Shown here: piece after piece, positions 10,622 to 19,411 of the stretch
Numbering within the stretch: the stretch's first letter is position 1
Layout of the letters: each line of letters begins with the position of its first letter
Source of the DNA: Rhodocyclus gracilis
GTDB lineage: Bacteria; Pseudomonadota; Gammaproteobacteria; Burkholderiales; Rhodocyclaceae
Assembly (NCBI RefSeq): GCF_009617575.1
Contig: NZ_WIXJ01000006.1
Coordinates: forward strand, 62,001-126,000
Reading direction: 5' to 3'
DNA: 64,000 nt
Made by a program: the position numbers and the translations under genes
Notes under the pieces: generated by a model
What the model saw: only the letters and a program-made list of their open reading frames with translations
Database searches by the model: none
What the model was told of the DNA's origin: nothing

Positions 10622-11614
10622 TTACTCGCCCTCCGGCTGGCTGGCGAGCACCGCGTGCAGAACGCCGTCAGCCGGCGGTTTGAGCGCGAAGGAACGGGCC
10701 ACCGCGCGATTGACCGCAATCGAGAAGAAGGTCGGATACGTCGGTGCCGGCAACGCCGAGCGCCCCGGCGGCAAGGCGCGCAGGATATCGACCGTCTGCC
10801 GGGCGATTTGCGATGGCGTGCTGAACACCGCCGCCAGCGCGCCGGCGCTGACGTAGGCTTGCGAAAACCCGACCAATGGCTTGCGATAGCGGTAACTGGT
10901 GAGGAGGATCGAGCGCGCCGATTCGCGCGTAAACACGACGCTGTCGGGCAAGGCCAAAAAGACGTCGGCGCTCCCGAGCAAGCGCGTCAGCGCGGGGATG
11001 ACCTCAAACTCGGCGCTGACTTCTTCGCTTACCAACTCATGCCCGGAACGCGCCACGGCGGCACGCAGCCGGGGCAGATAGAACTCGGAATCAGGGCCGA
11101 GCACGGTCGCCACGCGACGTTTTCCCGGCATCAGTTCATGCAAAAGATTGAGTTGGCGCGATACGGGCTGGTCAAGATAGATCGCCGAGAACTGTGCCCG
11201 CGCCCGCCGCCGCCCGGTCTCGGTAACGACGCGCTCGTAGTGCGTGCGCGGCACCAGAACGTTCAGCGTCGGCGGTGCATTGTCCCAGCCGGAAGCGGCG
11301 CGCATCGCCTGCACACCAACGGCTACCACGACCGACACGCCGGCCAGGCGCGGATCGCTGCCATCGTCGGCATTGGCGTTCATCTCGATGGCGGTGAATG
11401 TGCGGCCATTCGACGGTGGCTCGTTGAGCGCCCGATAAAACGCGTCGATGAATTCACTGTAGTGGCCGCCGCGCTCGCTGAGCAGCAAGGCCACCCGCTC
11501 CTGCGCCTGGGCCAGGCTTCCCGCCAGCGCCAGCCACGCCGACGCCAGCAGCAGCGCCGCAGCCCGCCAGGCGAGGCGCGCACCGGGATGTCTGACCAAG
11601 CGTTTGCAGATCAT
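10622..11614 (-). CDS. ABC_sub_bind-type periplasmic substrate-binding protein
   Basis: About 330 residues. Residues about 10-35 form a signal peptide ending near LAGSLAQAQ-ERVALLLS. The mature protein has the two-lobed fold of the PF04392 group: an SERGGHYSEFIDAFYRAL start, VVVAVGVQAMRAA, RRVATVLGPDSE, and the second-lobe VFLALPDSVVFTRESARSILLTSYRYRKPLVGFSQAYVSAG region (shown only in part as landmarks). Homologues bind tryptophan/tyrosine or unknown ligands, or feed signalling proteins. No permease or ATPase gene is adjacent, so it may work with a transporter elsewhere or act as a sensor input. Start chosen at the ATG 11614 that opens the signal peptide; the frame is open further upstream. 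Confidence 0.8.
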   Translation of the reverse strand: MICKRLVRHPGARLAWRAAALLLASAWLALAGSLAQAQERVALLLSERGGHYSEFIDAFYRALNEPPSNGRTFTAIEMNANADDGSDPRLAGVSVVVAVGVQAMRAASGWDNAPPTLNVLVPRTHYERVVTETGRRRARAQFSAIYLDQPVSRQLNLLHELMPGKRRVATVLGPDSEFYLPRLRAAVARSGHELVSEEVSAEFEVIPALTRLLGSADVFLALPDSVVFTRESARSILLTSYRYRKPLVGFSQAYVSAGALAAVFSTPSQIARQTVDILRALPPGRSALPAPTYPTFFSIAVNRAVARSFALKPPADGVLHAVLASQPEGE

Positions 11615-11937
11615 GGCGAAGAGGCAGTTCTCAACAGACCCGACCCAGTTTCGACAGCACACAGGCTCCAGAAATTCTTCCCACGGCGGCCTTTTCGACC
11701 GACCAGCCAACCGCGCGTCACGAACGCCGTCAGGGATACCCACTGACCCGACGAGTTGCCAGAGTCTGCACCTTTTTTATCATGATCGGACGGCATTTTG
11801 CGCGCGGATTGGCAGCGACAAAGGTCGCCGGTTTCCACCGTCATGGCGAGCACCGAACCGCCTTTTTCCAGCGTCATGATGACCGCCAGGCAAGACTTGC
11901 CGAGCCTGTCGCCGGCGGGGCAGCAAGGAGTCGCCAC
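11611..11937 (-). CDS. Possible small unknown ORF coupled to the substrate-binding gene (doubtful)
   Basis: 108 codons beginning MATPCCPAGDRLGKSCLAV. Its stop overlaps the ATG of the downstream gene in the ATGA manner typical of operons, which is the only argument for it. The N-terminal half is Cys-containing and plausible, but the C-terminal half looks like out-of-frame sequence. No family is recognised. Competing frames on both strands are also open here. Confidence 0.2.
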   Translation of the reverse strand: MATPCCPAGDRLGKSCLAVIMTLEKGGSVLAMTVETGDLCRCQSARKMPSDHDKKGADSGNSSGQWVSLTAFVTRGWLVGRKGRRGKNFWSLCAVETGSGLLRTASSP

Positions 11938-12056
11938 GGCGACCGGTGCATGCCATCATCGTCGCCGTCGTTACCCGGCTGACCGCCGCAGCGGCGTACA
12001 TTTTCGCTAGTATCGGGGGCGCAGTATTCGCCCTCCCTCCTTCGCAGGTATCACGC
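11615..12056. other. Divergent intergenic region between the binding-protein gene and nnrD
   Basis: About 440 bases between two divergent genes; must hold promoters for both. It contains a T-rich stretch (TTTTTTATCATGATC near 11773-11787) and a weak TTTTCG...TAGTAT promoter-like pair near 12001-12012 before the + gene. Apart from the doubtful small ORF I see no gene. Confidence 0.35.
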
Positions 12057-13682
12057 ATGCATGCCGACGCCACTGAGTTGATCCTGACCGTTCGTGCCAT
12101 TCGCGCACTTGAGCGCGACTCCGCCCACAGCGGATTGATGGAACGCGCCGGCCACGCCGCTGCTGATCTTGCCGAATCGCTGGCGGGCCACGGTGGCCAC
12201 ATCCTGATCGTCGCGGGGCCGGGCGCCAATGGCGGCGATGCGTTCGTCACCGCACGCCTGCTGCGCGAGCGGTTTTTCGCAGTTTCCCTTGTCGCCCTCA
12301 CAACCTCTGCCGCCACGGCCACGCAGGGCGCAGACCCGGACGACACCGCCGCCGCGCGAGTCGCGTTCGTTGCCGAGGGAGGCGAGTTACTTGAATCCAT
12401 CCCCGACGACACGCCCTGGGCGCTGATTATCGACGGGCTCTTCGGCATCGGCCTCAGCCGACCGCCACGCGAGCGCGCCGCCGGACTGATTAGCGCCATG
12501 AACGCCTTGGCACGCAGACATGCCTGCCCCGTGCTGGCGCTCGACTGCCCGAGCGGACTGAACGCCGATACCGGCCACGCCCAGCCGACGACCGTTCGTG
12601 CCAGCCATACGCTGAGCTTCATCGCCGCCAAACCCGGCCTGCTGACGGGAGACGGCCCGGACTACTGCGGGCAGCTACGCGTCGACTCGCTGGGCCTGAC
12701 ATCGGGCGCTGCGAATCCGGGCACAACGGCAGCGGCAACCGATTCGGTACCACCACGAGAAAAGCCACCTTCTGCACCGTCAGCCCCTCTAATCTCGCTT
12801 AACACTGCCGAGCCTCCACCTGAACCCGCCGCCCAAGGCCACATCATCCAGCGACGGAGCTTCGCCCGCCATCTGCGCGCACGCGCGCGCAATTCGCATA
12901 AAGGCAGCTTCGGCAGCGCGGTCGTCATCGGTGGAGCACCGGGAATGGCCGGTGCCGCGCTGCTCGCTGGCCGCGCCGCCCTCAAGCTGGGGGCCGGTCG
13001 CGTCTACCTGGGCCTGCTCGACGAACGCTTCGGCAGTGTCGACCCCGTCACCCCCGAACTCATGCTGCGCCCAGCCTCATCCCTAGCAGCAGAGACGGCC
13101 GATGCGCTGCTGCTCGGTCCCGGCTTGGGTAGCGGCGAAACAGCGCAGCGACTCATGGGGCAGCTCTGCGGGGGGCCTGTTCCATTGGTTCTCGACGCCG
13201 ATGCGCTCAATCTTCTGTCCACGCATCCCGCACTCGCCGCGAGGGTGCATTCGCGTCAGGCGGCCACGGTGCTGACACCACATCCGGGCGAAGCCGCCAG
13301 ACTTTTGGCATCGTCGATCAATGCGGTACAAAGCGACCGCATCGCCGCAGCGTCCGCTCTCGCCCGACGTTTCAACGCGCATGTCGTACTCAAAGGCAGC
13401 GGCAGCGTCGTCGCACTGGCCGACGGCCGCTGGTTCATCAACACCACCGGCAATCCGGGGATGGCGAGCGGCGGCATGGGCGATGTGCTGGGTGGCATCC
13501 TCGTCGCCCTGCTCTCCCAAGGCTGGCCGGCGGACGAAGCCGCGCTGGCGGCAGTGCACCTGCATGGCGCCGCCGCAGACCGCCTCGCCGAAGCGGGGAT
13601 CGGCCCGATTGGCCTGACGGCGAGCGAAACCATCGACGCCGCCCGCCACCTCTTCAACCGCTGGTGCGCCGGCGCCGAATGA
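12057..13682 (+). CDS. nnr: Bifunctional NAD(P)HX epimerase / ADP-dependent NAD(P)HX dehydratase
   Basis: Metabolite-repair enzyme that epimerises and dehydrates hydrated NADH/NADPH. About 541 residues in two domains. The N-terminal YjeF epimerase (about 1-220) has GPGANGGDAFVTARLL and the LFGIGLSRP and ALDCPSGLNADTG segments. The C-terminal ribokinase-like dehydratase (about 275-535) has SFGSAVVIGGAPGMAGA, the LGPGLG loop, LTPHPGEAARLL and the ADP-binding GMASGGMGDVLGG motif. An unusually long Ala/Pro/Ser linker joins them (about 225-265). Start placed at ATG 12057 (MHADATELILTVRAIR), which matches the family; an upstream in-frame start adds a non-conserved 37 residues. A GC-rich hairpin follows the gene. 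Confidence 0.93.
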   Translation: MHADATELILTVRAIRALERDSAHSGLMERAGHAAADLAESLAGHGGHILIVAGPGANGGDAFVTARLLRERFFAVSLVALTTSAATATQGADPDDTAAARVAFVAEGGELLESIPDDTPWALIIDGLFGIGLSRPPRERAAGLISAMNALARRHACPVLALDCPSGLNADTGHAQPTTVRASHTLSFIAAKPGLLTGDGPDYCGQLRVDSLGLTSGAANPGTTAAATDSVPPREKPPSAPSAPLISLNTAEPPPEPAAQGHIIQRRSFARHLRARARNSHKGSFGSAVVIGGAPGMAGAALLAGRAALKLGAGRVYLGLLDERFGSVDPVTPELMLRPASSLAAETADALLLGPGLGSGETAQRLMGQLCGGPVPLVLDADALNLLSTHPALAARVHSRQAATVLTPHPGEAARLLASSINAVQSDRIAAASALARRFNAHVVLKGSGSVVALADGRWFINTTGNPGMASGGMGDVLGGILVALLSQGWPADEAALAAVHLHGAAADRLAEAGIGPIGLTASETIDAARHLFNRWCAGAE

Positions 13683-13720
13683 CATGCCCGCAGGCGGCTG
13701 AAGCGGCTGGCAGCACCTCT

Positions 13721-13759
13721 CCGCTCGCGCGCCCCCGGGCGCGCCCGGGGGCGCAGCGG
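13721..13759. repeat. Very GC-rich perfect hairpin after nnr
   Basis: An 11-bp perfect stem (13729-13739 with 13744-13754) with a CGCG loop, extended by CCGCT/AGCGG arms. No T-run follows, so intrinsic termination is doubtful; it may act as an mRNA 3' stabiliser or roadblock. A TAAAAT -10-like box (13763-13768) for nadC follows at once. Confidence 0.6.
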
Positions 13760-13901
13760 TGCTAAAATTCGCGCCACTCACGCGCGCTTGTAGCACACTG
13801 CCCTTTCCGTCCGTTGGCGAAGGACACGCCCGGCGCATTGAAGAAACGCACGCCCCCGCCTCCCGAACCGGCACCATCCGAAAACCGCCTACGAGCCACC
13901 G

Positions 13902-14759
13902 ATGATTCCCGTCCTGCCCCCCCTTGCCGAAATCGACCGCAACGTCGCCGCCACCATTGACGAGGACGTCGGCGCCGGCGACCTGACAGCGCAACTGATC
14001 GCCGCTGATCGCGTGGGGCACGCCCGCATCGTCTCGCGCGAAGCGGCGGTGCTGTGCGGAACGGCATGGTTCGAGCGCAGCTTTGCCGCCGTCGACCGCG
14101 GGGTGAGCGTGCGCTGGAACGCGCGCGATGGCGAACACGTCGCCGCTGGCGATGTGCTGTGCGAGATCACCGGCCCGGCCCGCGCGCTGCTGACCGGCGA
14201 GCGCACCGCGCTCAATTTCCTGCAACTGCTCTCCGGCGTTGCGACGCGCACACGCGAATTCGTCGATGCCGTTGCCGGAACGCGTGCGCGCATCGTCGAT
14301 ACGCGCAAGACGCTGCCCGGCCTGCGGCGGGCCCAGAAATACGCCGTCGCCTGCGGCGGGGGCGATAACCACCGGCTCGGCCTGCACGACGCAATCCTGA
14401 TCAAGGAGAACCACATTGCCGCCGCCGGTGGCATCACCCCGGCGCTACGCGCGGCGCAAAACGTCGCCGCACAGGCGGGCGAGCGCTGTCAGTTCATTCA
14501 GGTGGAAGTCGAAAATCTCGACGAATTGCGCGAAGCCCTCGACGCCGGCGCAACGATGATCCTGCTCGACAACATGACGCTGGCGATGATGCGCGAAGCC
14601 GTCGCCCTGACGGCGGAACGGGCGATTCTCGAAGCCTCGGGCAACGTCTCGCTCGCTACCGTCGCCGCCATCGCAGCGACCGGCGTGGATCGCATTTCAA
14701 TCGGCGCGCTGACAAAAGACGTGCGCGCGCTCGATCTGTCGATGCGTTTTATCGACTAA
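13902..14759 (+). CDS. nadC: Nicotinate-nucleotide pyrophosphorylase (quinolinate phosphoribosyltransferase)
   Basis: Converts quinolinate and PRPP to nicotinate mononucleotide, CO2 and PPi in de novo NAD synthesis. 285 residues, normal length. Landmarks are [14 protein letters not shown] at the N-terminus, the phosphoribosyl-binding [37 protein letters not shown] with the substrate-binding His/Lys, [13 protein letters not shown], and the C-terminal [23 protein letters not shown](V/I)GALT region. Follows the NAD(P)HX repair gene in the same direction, so two nicotinamide-nucleotide genes are neighbours, but a 220-base gap with a -10-like box suggests its own promoter. No nadA or nadB in the window. 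Confidence 0.96.
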   Translation: MIPVLPPLAEIDRNVAATIDEDVGAGDLTAQLIAADRVGHARIVSREAAVLCGTAWFERSFAAVDRGVSVRWNARDGEHVAAGDVLCEITGPARALLTGERTALNFLQLLSGVATRTREFVDAVAGTRARIVDTRKTLPGLRRAQKYAVACGGGDNHRLGLHDAILIKENHIAAAGGITPALRAAQNVAAQAGERCQFIQVEVENLDELREALDAGATMILLDNMTLAMMREAVALTAERAILEASGNVSLATVAAIAATGVDRISIGALTKDVRALDLSMRFID

Positions 14760-14772
14760 GACGCGGGCCCCG

Positions 14773-14795
14773 GCGGCGGGCGAGACGCCCGCCGC
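14773..14795. terminator. GC-rich hairpin between convergent nadC and thrC
   Basis: A 10-bp perfect stem (14773-14782 with 14786-14795), loop AGA. It sits midway between two convergent stops. It lacks a clear T-tract on either side, so its use as an intrinsic terminator is only likely by position. Confidence 0.5.
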
Positions 14796-14830
14796 GCCGC
14801 ACCACGCCGCAGCGTCAGCCCCTCTGCCCC

Positions 14831-16273
14831 TCAGCCGAGCTGTTCGACGATCAGGGCTTTGACGGCCGCGACGTCGACATCGAGCACGGTCACACGCTGC
14901 GGCAGTTGTTCGATCCCCTGCAAGGCTGCCGGGCGCGGCGGCGTACAGCCGAGGGCCTCGACGATGGTCGCCTCGAACTTCACCGGCTGCGCCGTCTCCA
15001 GCACCAGCATCGGCACACCTGCCTGCCGATGCGCAGCAGCGACCTTGAGGCCGTCGGCCGTATGCGTATCGACCATCACGCCGTACTGTTCCCAGGTCTT
15101 GCGGATCGTTGCCAGACGATCGGCGTGCGTGCTGCTGCCGGAGACAAAGCCGAATTCGGCGATGCGCTGGAAATACGGCGTCTGCGACAGATCGAAGCCG
15201 CGACCGGCGTCGACCTCGGCCCACAGTGCACGTACTACTGCCGGGTCGCGACCCACCAGTTCGTAGATGAAGCGCTCGAAATTCGACGCCTTGGAGATGT
15301 CCATCGACGGGCTCGACGTCGTGTGCGTCTCGGCGGCGCTGCGCGGACGATAGACGCCGGTACGGAAGAACTCGTCGAGTACGTCGTTCTCGTTGGTCGC
15401 CAGCACCAGCGTATCGATGGGCAGGCCCATCAGGCGGGCGATGTGGCCAGCACAGATATTGCCGAAATTGCCTGACGGCACAGCGAAGGACACCTTCTCG
15501 TCGTTGCTCTTCGTCGCCGCGAAATAGCCCTTGAAGTAGTAAATGACCTGCGCCGCGACCCGCGCCCAGTTGATCGAATTGACCGCACCGATGCGATAGC
15601 GCGCCTTGAAATCGGCGTCGCCGGAGACAGCCTTGACGATATCCTGCGCCTCGTCGAAATTGCCGCGCACGGCGATATTGACGATGTTCTCGTCTTGCAG
15701 GGAATACATCTGCGCACGTTGAAAATCGCTCATGCGCCCGTGCGGCGAGAGCATGAATACCCGCACGCCACGCTTGCCGCGCATGGCGTATTCGGCCGCC
15801 GAACCGGTGTCGCCCGAGGTGGCGCCGAGAATGTTGATTTCCTCGCCGCGCTTTTCGAGCACGTATTCGAAGAGCGCGCCAAGAAGCTGCATGGCCATGT
15901 CCTTGAAGGCCAGCGTCGGCCCGTTCGACAGCTCAAGCAGCGCCAGCCCCGGCTCCAGCCAGCGCAGCGGCGTCACTTCGCTGGCGTCGCCGCCGTCACG
16001 AACGTAGGCGTAGGTTTCGGCCGTATAGGTACGCGCCGTGATCGCCTTCAGATCGTCCGCCGGAATGTCGTCGATGAACTTCGACAGGACGGCAAACGCC
16101 AGATCGGGATACGACAGAGTGCGCCAGGCGTCGAGTTCGGCCCGCGTCAGACGCGGCGTCGTTTCCGGCAGGTAGAGGCCGCCATCGGGCGCCAGACCGC
16201 CAAGAAGGATTTCGCAAAAAGACTTGCTCGAGGCGGACGATGCCGCGGACGCACGGGTCGACAGATAGCGCAT
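14831..16273 (-). CDS. thrC: Threonine synthase
   Basis: PLP enzyme that turns O-phosphohomoserine into threonine. 480 residues, the length of the group-2 (proteobacterial/yeast) type. It starts MRYLSTRAS and has the typical GLAPDGGLYLPE segment, the PLP-lysine motif GPTLAFKDMAMQLLG, GATSGDTGSAAEYAMRGK for the phosphate, SPHGRMSDFQRAQM and VPSGNFGNICAGHIA. The usual betaproteobacterial partner hom is not in the window upstream; the 5' flank instead leads to an unrelated GGDEF gene, so hom must be elsewhere or the operon is split. Confidence 0.96.
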   Translation of the reverse strand: MRYLSTRASAASSASSKSFCEILLGGLAPDGGLYLPETTPRLTRAELDAWRTLSYPDLAFAVLSKFIDDIPADDLKAITARTYTAETYAYVRDGGDASEVTPLRWLEPGLALLELSNGPTLAFKDMAMQLLGALFEYVLEKRGEEINILGATSGDTGSAAEYAMRGKRGVRVFMLSPHGRMSDFQRAQMYSLQDENIVNIAVRGNFDEAQDIVKAVSGDADFKARYRIGAVNSINWARVAAQVIYYFKGYFAATKSNDEKVSFAVPSGNFGNICAGHIARLMGLPIDTLVLATNENDVLDEFFRTGVYRPRSAAETHTTSSPSMDISKASNFERFIYELVGRDPAVVRALWAEVDAGRGFDLSQTPYFQRIAEFGFVSGSSTHADRLATIRKTWEQYGVMVDTHTADGLKVAAAHRQAGVPMLVLETAQPVKFEATIVEALGCTPPRPAALQGIEQLPQRVTVLDVDVAAVKALIVEQLG

Positions 16274-16498
16274 GACGTAAGGGAATGCCGGGCAGAGGTT
16301 GCGGGAGGCGGGGAGTCTACCACGCCGACCCGTGCGCCATCACGCCGCTAGTCCGCCGGGAAGCGTCCGGAGCAGCCCTTCATCGGCAACTGACGAAAGG
16401 CCTTGGGCACAACAGCGGGGAAGGAGATCGCGGGCGTCAGCGACGCTGACTGAACTTGATACGGCAGGCGACGCCGTGGAGCCACTATGCGCTACGGA

Positions 16499-17230
16499 TC
16501 AGGCGCGGACGACGCAGTTTTTGCCGCTGCGCTTGGCTACATAGGCAGCGGTGTCGGCGCGGGCCAACAGGGCTTCCAGACTTTCGTTGGCAACATGCGT
16601 GGCGACGCCGGCGCTGACCGTCAGCGAGAAATCGGCTTCCGGCACAGGCTGCGCCGCCAGTGTGCCTTGCAGACGCGTCATCGCTGCCTGCGCCTCTTCA
16701 CCCTGCACGCCGACCAGCAGCAGCGCGAATTCTTCACCGCCGATACGGCCGATCACATCGGTCGGCCGCATCGCCTCACGCAACACCGAGACCAGATGCT
16801 GCAAAGCACGATCACCGAGCGAATGGCCGTGTTCATCATTGACGCGCTTGAAGTTGTCGACGTCGAAGACGACGACGCTCAACGCCTCGCCACTACGTTC
16901 GGCTCGCGCCAATTCACGCTGGAAGGCATTTTCGAGACCTCGCCGATTCACCGCACGGGTCAGCGGGTCGGTGCAGGCCATGGCACGCGCCTCCTGAAGC
17001 TCCTTTTCGAGATCGGCGATGCGCATTTCCGCCGCCAGCAACTCCAACATCCCTGCATCGCGCACCACGGTCGCTGGCAGCGCAGCGAGCGTTTGCGGCG
17101 CCACCCACGCCGTGCACGCCGACTCGGCAACCCCATGCGGCATCATGCGCGCGCTGGCGAAATGACGCCGATGCAAACGCGGCGAAGCGTGGCGATTGGT
17201 GTGGGTCAGCGGTTGGCTTGCGTGATTCAC
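16499..17230 (-). CDS. GGDEF diguanylate cyclase
   Basis: Makes cyclic di-GMP from two GTP. 243 residues: a non-conserved, His/Arg-rich N-terminal 55 residues, a short coiled coil (about 60-85, ELLAAEMRIADLEKELQEA) and one GGDEF domain. The active-site loop is GGEEF, and RPTD five residues before it matches the RxxD inhibitory I-site, so product feedback inhibition is expected. VFDVDNFKRVNDEHGH carries the metal-binding Asp. No sensory domain or membrane helix is visible, so activity is probably set by expression or dimerisation through the coiled coil. The upstream region is strikingly AT-rich. Confidence 0.92.
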   Translation of the reverse strand: MNHASQPLTHTNRHASPRLHRRHFASARMMPHGVAESACTAWVAPQTLAALPATVVRDAGMLELLAAEMRIADLEKELQEARAMACTDPLTRAVNRRGLENAFQRELARAERSGEALSVVVFDVDNFKRVNDEHGHSLGDRALQHLVSVLREAMRPTDVIGRIGGEEFALLLVGVQGEEAQAAMTRLQGTLAAQPVPEADFSLTVSAGVATHVANESLEALLARADTAAYVAKRSGKNCVVRA

Positions 17231-17299
17231 GGCGGAACTCCCGTCAGTGCCGGCCGAATGGCGGCGCTATGAGACGCTTACGGCACGACGAAACGAAAC

Positions 17300-17376
17300 T
17301 TAAGGGGCTTGCAGTAAATTCTCCAAATAATCTGCAATAAATTGTTTTTGTTATATTTTTTTATATCAAAAAGCAA
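17300..17376. promoter_or_regulatory. AT-rich upstream region of the GGDEF gene
   Basis: An AT-rich island in an otherwise GC-rich region, with runs of T and A. It carries an imperfect direct repeat GCAGTAAATT (17311-17320) / GCAATAAATT (17334-17343), centred 23 bases apart. Probably the control region of the diguanylate cyclase gene on the minus strand; no confident hexamer pair could be picked. Confidence 0.45.
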
Positions 17377-17423
17377 AATCGGAACGCCCAAAAAAAACGC
17401 AGCACGGGCGGCCTACAGACGCA

Positions 17424-17451
17424 AAAAAGCCGACCCGAAGGTCGGCTTTTT
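17424..17451 (-). terminator. Rho-independent terminator of the small lipoprotein gene
   Basis: A perfect 12-bp stem (17424-17435 with 17440-17451) with CGAA loop and a T-run on the minus strand. Confidence 0.88.
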
Positions 17452-17501
17452 GACAGCGGCGTGAGACAAGCCGCCGAATCAGACCGCTTGCGCGGCGCTG
17501 A

Positions 17502-17714
17502 TTACTTCTTGGCGTCGGCCGGAGCGGCTTGGTCAGCCGGAGCAGCTTGGTCAGCCGGCTTGGCATCAGCCGGAGCAGCTTGTTCAGGAGCCGGAGCTTG
17601 TTCAGCAGGAGCGGCAGCAGGAGCAACGGGAGGAGCAACCGGAGCTTCCGGCTTCTTGTCGCAAGCGGAAACGGCAACGGCGATCAGGGCGGCAACCAGG
17701 AGGGAGTTTTTCAT
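17502..17714 (-). CDS. Small Ala/Pro-rich lipoprotein
   Basis: 70 residues. Residues 1-17 (MKNSLLVAALIAVAVSA) are a lipoprotein signal peptide with lipobox AVSAC, so the mature protein begins at Cys and is lipidated. The rest is low-complexity: CDKKPEAPVAPP followed by repeats of PADQAAPA and PADAK. An acidic/Pro/Ala tail of this kind may span part of the periplasm, but no function is known. AAGGAAT seven bases before the ATG at 17714 decides the start; an in-frame ATG 21 bases upstream has no ribosome site. The DNA repeat unit (about 18-21 bases, GGAGCAGCTTGGTCAGCCGG-like) could vary in copy number. Confidence 0.8.
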   Translation of the reverse strand: MKNSLLVAALIAVAVSACDKKPEAPVAPPVAPAAAPAEQAPAPEQAAPADAKPADQAAPADQAAPADAKK

Positions 17715-18024
17715 TTTTGAATTCCTTATCGACAAAAAGATGAATCTACAAACCGGCCGACGCGAACGTCGGCATGACCGACGTCTCCGTCAGTCAGCGC
17801 GGAATCTTACTCCGATTTCCGCAGAGGGGGTAGGTCTCAACTTTGCGCATAAATCCCCACGGCATTCACTCAATGCCTCACGGGTAAAAGGCGCGCGCGC
17901 ACGCCGAACGGGCACAAATGCCCGCGCTTGAGTGCCCCGCCACGCTCGCGAAGCGCCAGCGAACGAGCGAGGGCCCGCGACGACTCCAGCCTCTCACGCC
18001 GGGATTCACGCCAAAGACAACGCA

Positions 18025-18052
18025 TTGAAAATGCGCCGCTGCTCGCTACAAT
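18025..18052 (+). promoter_or_regulatory. Sigma-70-type promoter of rlmD
   Basis: TTGAAA and TACAAT separated by 16 bases, about 64 bases before the rlmD start. The rest of the 400-base gap (17715-18115) shows no gene. Confidence 0.65.
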
Positions 18053-18115
18053 CCGCCCTTTCGCATTTGAGCCGGGCGGTGACAACGCCAGCGCCCACGC
18101 AGACCAGGAATTGCC

Positions 18116-19411
18116 ATGCCTATCGGAATCATCGAATCCCTCGACCATGACGCGCGCGGCATTGCCCGCCCGGACGGCAAAACGATCTTCGTCGAGGGCG
18201 CCTTGCCCGGTGAGCGTGTCGAATTCGCCAGCTATCGCGTCAAATCGAACTACGAAATCGCCCGCGTCAAACGCATCCTGCGCCCCTCGGCGAACCGCGT
18301 GCCGCCGCGCTGCCCGAACTTCGGCTCCTGCGGCGGATGCAGCATGCAGCATCTCGACGCGACGGCGCAGTTGGCAGCCAAGCAGCGCGTCCTCGAAAAC
18401 AACCTGCGCTTTCTCGGCAAAACGAAGGCCGAGCAATTGTTCCCCGCCATCTACGGCAGCGCCTGGGGATACCGCCAGCGAGCGCGTCTCTCGGTATGGC
18501 AGCGTTCGGACGGCAAGGTGCTGGTGGGGTTTCACGAGCGCAAGAGCAGCCATGTCACCAAGATGACGGAATGCCCGATCCTGCCGCCGCACGTCTCCGC
18601 CCTCATCGTGCCCTTGCGCCTCCTGATCGCACGCCTGTCGATCTCGCAACGCCTGCCGCAGATCGAAGTGGCTGTCGGCGAACGGGTCACGGTGCTGGTG
18701 CTGCGCATTCTGGCGCCGTTGATACCCGATGATGAGGCGCTGATCCGCCAGTTTGCCGACACGCACGGCGTGGTGATCTATCTGCAACCGAAGGGGCCAA
18801 GCTCGGCGTACCGATTCCATCCGGACGCTGCGCCCGCGCTGTCTTACACGCTGCCGGAATCAGGCATCGAACACTTCTTCGCGCCGACGGACTTCACGCA
18901 GGTCAATCACGCCATCAACCGCGTGCTCATCCGCCGCGCGCTGAGGCTGATCGACGCGCAACCGGGCGAGCGTATCGCCGACCTCTTTTGTGGCCTGGGC
19001 AACTTCACGCTGCCGCTCGCACGCTCGGGCGCAACGGTGGTCGGCGTCGAAGGCAACGCCGAACTGGTGCAGCGTGCCGGCGAAAACGCCACAGCCAATG
19101 GCCTGGCCGAGACGACGCAGTTCGCCGTCGCCAACTTGTTCGAAGCGACGCCGGAGTCCATCGCTGCCCTCGGACATTTCGACAAGATGCTGATCGACCC
19201 GCCCCGCGAAGGCGCGATCGAGGTCGTCAAATCGCTCGGTGACGATGCGCCACGGCGGATCGTCTATATCTCGTGCAACCCCTCGACGCTGGCCCGCGAT
19301 ACCGCCGTGCTCGTGCATCAAAAAAACTATCGCCTGCGCGGCGCCGGGGTGGTGAACATGTTCCCGCACACCTCGCACGTCGAATCAATCGCCCTCTTCG
19401 AGCGCGGCTAA
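18116..19411 (+). CDS. rlmD: 23S rRNA (uracil-1939-C5)-methyltransferase
   Basis: SAM-dependent methylation of U1939 in 23S rRNA. 431 residues: an N-terminal TRAM RNA-binding domain (about 1-55), [4Fe-4S] cysteines C66, C72, C75 (CPNFGSCGGC) and C153 (MTECP), then the methyltransferase domain with DLFCGLGNFTLPLA for SAM, MLIDPPREG, and catalytic Cys in YISCNPSTLARD near 387. All four cluster cysteines are present. The start ATG has GACCAGGAAT ahead. The 3' end overlaps the convergent pgl gene by 27 bases. Confidence 0.95.
   Translation: MPIGIIESLDHDARGIARPDGKTIFVEGALPGERVEFASYRVKSNYEIARVKRILRPSANRVPPRCPNFGSCGGCSMQHLDATAQLAAKQRVLENNLRFLGKTKAEQLFPAIYGSAWGYRQRARLSVWQRSDGKVLVGFHERKSSHVTKMTECPILPPHVSALIVPLRLLIARLSISQRLPQIEVAVGERVTVLVLRILAPLIPDDEALIRQFADTHGVVIYLQPKGPSSAYRFHPDAAPALSYTLPESGIEHFFAPTDFTQVNHAINRVLIRRALRLIDAQPGERIADLFCGLGNFTLPLARSGATVVGVEGNAELVQRAGENATANGLAETTQFAVANLFEATPESIAALGHFDKMLIDPPREGAIEVVKSLGDDAPRRIVYISCNPSTLARDTAVLVHQKNYRLRGAGVVNMFPHTSHVESIALFERG

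Noticed and set aside
11780-12631. 283-codon minus-strand frame over the start of the NAD(P)HX repair gene
   Set aside because: Overlaps a well-supported gene on the other strand; its product is unlike any protein I know.
17502-17714. Short tandem repeats resembling a CRISPR or minisatellite array
   Set aside because: They encode the in-frame PADQAAPA repeats of a lipoprotein; no unique spacers between repeats.
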